Notes under the pieces: generated by a model | What the model was told of the DNA's origin: nothing | What the model saw: the letters and a program-made list of their open reading frames with translations, nothing else | The model's database searches: none | Program-made: the position numbers and the translations under genes | Assembly (NCBI RefSeq): GCF_001742425.1 | Contig: NZ_MJEH01000003.1 | Coordinates: 1-64,000 of the forward strand | Direction: 5' to 3' | Source of the DNA: Bacillus solimangrovi | Lineage (GTDB): Bacteria > Bacillota > Bacilli > Bacillales > Bacillaceae_N | DNA length: 64,000 nt | Shown here: positions 60,460-64,000 of the stretch, one piece after another | Numbering within the stretch: the stretch's first letter is position 1 | Layout of the letters: every line of letters begins with the position of its first letter

Positions 60460-62016
60460 CTAGACGAGTTTTGTCGTCCATGATTCACAATTCCAAACGT
60501 CAGTCACGACATCTTGGTAAAATTCTGGTTCATGGCAAATGAGTAGAATACTACCCTTATATTCTTTTAAGGCACGTTTTAATTCGTCTTTCGCATCGAC
60601 ATCAAGGTGGTTTGTTGGCTCATCAAGTACGAGCAAATTGGTTTCTTTATTAATGAGCTTACATATACGAACCTTTGCTTTTTCTCCTCCACTAAGAACG
60701 GTCACTTTACTTTCGATGTGCTTTGTCGTTAGTCCGCACTTTGCAAGGGAAGCTCGCACTTCATATTGATTGAAATGAGGGTATTCTTGCCATAGCTCCT
60801 CAATACATGTGTTATTACTTTCGTTTTTGACTTCTTGTTCGAAATAACCGATGTGCAAATAGTCACCGCGTTCAACTGAGCCAGAAATCGGCTTGTTCTC
60901 GCCTAATATACTTTTCAATAACGTCGTTTTCCCGATTCCATTTGCACCGACAAGTGCGATTTTTTGTCCACGTTCCATTCGTAAGTTCAAAGGTTTGGAA
61001 AGTGGCTCATCGTAACCAATTTCGAGGTCTTTTGATTCGAAAATCAGTTTGCCTGAAGCTCTAGAATCTTTGAAATGAAACTCAGGTTTTGTTTTCTCAC
61101 CTGCAAGCTCGATCATTTCCATCTTATCTAATTTCTTCTGACGTGACATCGCCATATTACGAGTTGCTACGCGTGCTTTGTTTCGTGCAACGAAATCTTT
61201 CAGCTCAGAGACCTCTTGTTGTTGCTTTTTGTAGGCTGCTTCTAGCTGTTGTTTTTTCATTTCGTGAACACGTTTGAAGTCATCATAGTCACCAGAGTAA
61301 CGATTTAACTCTTGATTTTCCATATGGTAGATTAAGTTGATAACACTATTAAGAAACGGAATATCATGTGAAATTAAGATAAATGCATTTTCGTATTCTT
61401 GAAGATATCGTTTCAACCACTCAATATGTTGCTCATCCAAATAGTTTGTTGGCTCATCTAATAGAAGAATATCAGGCTTCTCTAGTAATAACTTAGCAAG
61501 CAATACTTTCGTACGTTGCCCACCACTTAAATCTTCAACATCTTTCTCAAGCCCGATGTCTTCAAGCCCAAGCCCACGAGCAATTTCTTCTACCTTTGCA
61601 TCAATTACGTAAAAGTCATTGTTCGTCAATGTATCTTGAATTGTACCGACTTCTTCAAGCATAGCCTCCAACTCTTCAGGAGTAGCTTCACCCATTTTTT
61701 CATAAATGGCATTCATTTCTGCTTCCATATCAATTAAATATTTGAAAGCTCCTTTTAATGCATCACGAATGGTCATGCCACGCTCTAATACTGTATGTTG
61801 ATCAAGATAACCGACACGAACATTTTTTGACCATTCAATTTTTCCTTCATCAGGCTCTAGTTTACGTGTAATGATGTTCATGAACGTTGATTTTCCTTCG
61901 CCATTCGCACCAATAAGCCCAATATGTTCCCCTTTTAATAAACGAAATGAAACGTCATTAAAGATGGCACGATCGCCAAAACCATGACTTAAATTTTTTA
62001 CTGTTAGAATACTCAT
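60460..62016 (-). CDS. ABC-F family ATPase, YfmM-like
   Basis: A 518-residue protein from ATG 62016 (AAAGGTG upstream), the length of B. subtilis YfmM. Two ABC domains are joined by a charged coiled-coil linker with no membrane segment. Domain 1 has GLIGANGEGKSTFMNI, LSGGQRTKVLLAKLLLE and LLLDEPTNYLD. Domain 2 has ALVGANGIGKTTLLKS, LSGGEKAKVRICKL and LVLDEPTNHLD. ABC-F proteins act on ribosomes to relieve stalling or give antibiotic resistance. There is no ARE-type long linker that would clearly suggest drug resistance. Confidence 0.88.
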   Translation of the reverse strand: MSILTVKNLSHGFGDRAIFNDVSFRLLKGEHIGLIGANGEGKSTFMNIITRKLEPDEGKIEWSKNVRVGYLDQHTVLERGMTIRDALKGAFKYLIDMEAEMNAIYEKMGEATPEELEAMLEEVGTIQDTLTNNDFYVIDAKVEEIARGLGLEDIGLEKDVEDLSGGQRTKVLLAKLLLEKPDILLLDEPTNYLDEQHIEWLKRYLQEYENAFILISHDIPFLNSVINLIYHMENQELNRYSGDYDDFKRVHEMKKQQLEAAYKKQQQEVSELKDFVARNKARVATRNMAMSRQKKLDKMEMIELAGEKTKPEFHFKDSRASGKLIFESKDLEIGYDEPLSKPLNLRMERGQKIALVGANGIGKTTLLKSILGENKPISGSVERGDYLHIGYFEQEVKNESNNTCIEELWQEYPHFNQYEVRASLAKCGLTTKHIESKVTVLSGGEKAKVRICKLINKETNLLVLDEPTNHLDVDAKDELKRALKEYKGSILLICHEPEFYQDVVTDVWNCESWTTKLV

Positions 62017-62119
62017 CTTATACACCTTTTCTTCTTTTGCTAGTTTCTTATTTGATTATATCGGAGTTGAAAACTCATTCAAAGTGTAACTTTCAAAATA
62101 GAAAATGTTACTTGCTCTG

Positions 62120-63526
62120 CTAAATGGAACGTCTTATTGAATGTTTTTTCAAATGATACTGTAAGCTTTGTCGGCTTAGTCCGAGTTCTGTAGCTGTATG
62201 TGAAATGTTGTTTTGATGCTTTGCTAGTACCTTTTCAATATAAGCCTTTTCAATATTTGCTAAATATTGTTTTAATGGTAGATGCTTATCAACAGGTGGT
62301 ATATTGATTTTTTCTTTATTGATCGGTTGAGAGGTGTCCTCCATAAACTGTGTTCGTTTTCTAAAATGGAGCGGCAAATGCGAATCGTCGATTGTTTGCT
62401 CATGTGTGATGAAGTTCATCGCTCCTTCAACAATATGTTCTAGTTCTCGTACATTACCAGGCCAATTGTATTGTGTGAATAACTGATACACTTCTTCGGA
62501 TAAAGACTGAACATTCATTTGAAAAAGGGTGTTATATTTCGTAATGAAATGTTGGACAAGAAGTGGAATATCCTCCTTTCGTTCACGAAGAGGAGAAATA
62601 AACAATGAGACAACACTAAGACGGTAATATAGGTCTTTGCGTAACTTATTATTTTTAATCGCATCAATCGGATCTTCATTGATTGTTGCAATTATCCGTA
62701 CATCTGTTGCGATATCCTTCGTTCCACCAATTCGTCTGATTGATTTTTCTTGAATTGCTCTTAATAGCTTAGCTTGTAGGTTTGGACTTAATGAATTAAT
62801 TTCATCAAGTAATAATGTACCACCTTCAGCTTGTTCAAATAAACCTGGGCGCTCTAATGCACCAGTAAATGCCCCCTTTTTCGTTCCGAATAATAAACTT
62901 TCAATTAAGTTATCTGGAAGTGCTGCACAGTTTTGACTAATAAACGGTTTTGAGGAACGAATGCTACCGTTATGTATACTTTGGGCAAAGATTTCTTTGC
63001 CTGTACCAGTTTCTCCAATAATGAGCACAGATGAGGTTGTCCTTGTTGATCGCTTTGCATGTTCGATAACTTCTTTCATTTCAATACTTTGCCCAATAAT
63101 ATGATCAAATGTATACTTTGTATTTTCTTTTTTTTCCATATTATCTCGGATGAGTCGTTCGATTTTTGTAACGTCCTTAGCTATTTCGACAGCCCCAAGA
63201 ATCTCTCCGTTATGTTTAAGAGGAAAGGTATTATTGATCGTCGTAATTTCATTGCCTTTATTGTTAAAGTAAGATTGTTTCATATTGCGAGATTCCAGTC
63301 CATTACGTAAAGCACATACGAGCGTACTGTCTTCATCTTCACTAAACTGAAATACTTCAAGTAAATTTTTATTCAACACATCCTGTCGGTCCATTGATTC
63401 AATATCTGCCATCTTTTGATTATAAATAAACGTTTTTCCTGATGAATCGATTGCATGTACACCTGCATCAATTTCATCTAAGAGAAGGTTATATAGCATT
63501 TCTAATGTTGTTTTTTCGTGTGCCAT
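62120..63526 (-). CDS. rocR: Sigma-54-dependent activator, RocR-like
   Basis: A 468-residue protein (RocR is 461) behind AGGAGG. An N-terminal PAS domain (residues about 5-125: EIDAGVHAIDSSGKTFIYN) precedes the AAA+ domain with Walker A IGETGTGKE, the sigma-54 contact GAFTGA and GGTLLLDEIN. The C-terminus is a Fis-type helix-turn-helix (TATELGLSRQSLQYHLKK). RocR senses arginine or ornithine and activates rocABC and rocDEF with SigL. None of those targets is in the window, so the exact identity could be another PAS-type activator. Confidence 0.75.
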   Translation of the reverse strand: MAHEKTTLEMLYNLLLDEIDAGVHAIDSSGKTFIYNQKMADIESMDRQDVLNKNLLEVFQFSEDEDSTLVCALRNGLESRNMKQSYFNNKGNEITTINNTFPLKHNGEILGAVEIAKDVTKIERLIRDNMEKKENTKYTFDHIIGQSIEMKEVIEHAKRSTRTTSSVLIIGETGTGKEIFAQSIHNGSIRSSKPFISQNCAALPDNLIESLLFGTKKGAFTGALERPGLFEQAEGGTLLLDEINSLSPNLQAKLLRAIQEKSIRRIGGTKDIATDVRIIATINEDPIDAIKNNKLRKDLYYRLSVVSLFISPLRERKEDIPLLVQHFITKYNTLFQMNVQSLSEEVYQLFTQYNWPGNVRELEHIVEGAMNFITHEQTIDDSHLPLHFRKRTQFMEDTSQPINKEKINIPPVDKHLPLKQYLANIEKAYIEKVLAKHQNNISHTATELGLSRQSLQYHLKKHSIRRSI

Positions 63527-63700
63527 TTTGTAGACCTCCTTTTAGGTAGGGTTTAAACCATTGACTGCTTCATCATAAGAAAATATTGCTTGAATGTAAA
63601 TGTCAATCACATATTTGGACACTAGAGAAAACGTATCATACTTGAAAGATATCCGTTATTTCGTTAGAATGTAAACTTATATACTATTATTTGTATTGTT

Positions 63701-63842
63701 TTATAAGAGCGTGAACAAAAAGGACGGAGAAGGTATTAGCATCTCTGTATATGTTTGTAGGGTATATGAGGAGCGGAAAAGCAAGCAAACGCAGTTATTC
63801 GACAGTCATTTTTCCAGGGCTTTTTGAACATCCTTTATAATG
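63701..63842. repeat. Dispersed intergenic repeat, copy B
   Basis: About 140 bases sharing the blocks of copy A (56391-56509), including GCGGAAAAGCAAGC, then ACGCAGTTATTCGACAGTC and TTTGAACATCCT. It has about 25 more bases in the middle. Its ends (TTATAAGAGCGTGAACAAA and TTTGAACATCCTTTATAA) are inverted repeats. It lies directly before a truncated-looking reading frame. Confidence 0.75.
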
Positions 63843-63886
63843 AGAAAATAAGAATTAAGGAGCGATTTGCAATCGATACAACCGAG

Positions 63887-64000
63887 ATGTTCACATCTAT
63901 TCAGGGTCAGCATGTCTACTTCTCATATCCAGCAGGAACATATCAATTTCGTGGTGGAGTGATCTTATTAGGTGGAACAGGTGGCTATGTGAATGGAAAA
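63887..64000 (+). CDS. 5' part of an unidentified gene (partial)
   Basis: The frame containing ATG 63887 is open to the window edge and reads MFTSIQGQHVYFSYPAGTY, then a Gly-rich stretch. The same frame is open upstream to 63841 without a start codon. AAGGAG lies at 63857-63862, so initiation at a non-standard codon or damage by the adjacent repeat is possible. No family was recognised. Confidence 0.35.
   Translation, partial: MFTSIQGQHVYFSYPAGTYQFRGGVILLGGTGGYVNGK

Overview
The window is AT-rich DNA from a low-GC Gram-positive bacterium, most likely a member of the Bacillaceae. Support comes from strong AGGAGG ribosome-binding sites, frequent TTG/GTG starts, and Bacillus-type genes: a SigV/RsiV pair, RocR-like and MocR regulators, a YpcP-type exonuclease, a YfmM-type ABC-F protein and PlcR/NprR-type (RRNPP) quorum regulators. 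I cannot name the genus. No rRNA, tRNA or CRISPR array was seen.

Bases 1-33,040 are accessory. After the tail of a repeat protein, a small membrane protein and a secreted beta-helix protein come two short microcin-C-like operons. Each has a tiny peptide gene (19 aa at 3686, 11 aa at 11575), a hairpin, a ThiF/MccB-like adenylating enzyme and an MFS exporter. The second is divergent from an NprR-like HTH-TPR regulator and has a 12-bp inverted repeat in the divergent promoter region. Between and after them lie a Bcr/CflA exporter, a catabolic block (class III aminotransferase and TetR, divergent from an FGGY kinase broken by one TGA codon and a class II aldolase), and a MocR/DUF2000/amino-acid permease group. 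A decayed IS4 transposase follows.

Bases 23,790-33,034 hold the most novel locus. A PlcR-like regulator is divergent from a previously uncalled PapR-like pro-pheromone that apparently starts with ATT. Downstream is a ten-protein gene set surrounding four tandem 24-aa precursor genes on a 152-bp period. The set is type-2 OMP decarboxylase, MFS exporter, PqqD-like recognition protein, CPBP membrane protease, MNT/HEPN-like nucleotidyltransferase, GTP cyclohydrolase II, SDR, thymidylate-kinase-like kinase and cupin. It has no lasso cyclase, LanM, YcaO, radical SAM or ThiF gene. I infer an undescribed ribosomal peptide system in which nucleotide-derived chemistry is combined with a leader-guided peptide.

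Bases 33,880-48,000 carry sigV-rsiV, a membrane cytochrome-like gene with a two-component system, speD, and an apparent envelope-polysaccharide operon. That operon has a REC-degenerate GGDEF-REC protein lacking both phospho-acceptor Asp residues, a HEAT-repeat membrane protein, a processive-type GT2 glycosyltransferase, two exported or membrane proteins of unknown function (one with tandem tyrosine-phosphatase-like domains) and a TIM-barrel-like protein.

Bases 48,000-64,000 are mostly housekeeping: ASCH protein, malate synthase G, 5'-3' exonuclease, ATP-grasp ligase, DinB, Amt transporter, DUF294 nucleotidyltransferase, DnaQ-like exonuclease, RluA synthase, RlmI-like methyltransferase, GrpB, YfmM-like ABC-F and a RocR-like activator. 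Two copies of a 120-140 bp dispersed intergenic repeat with inverted ends occur at 56,391 and 63,701.
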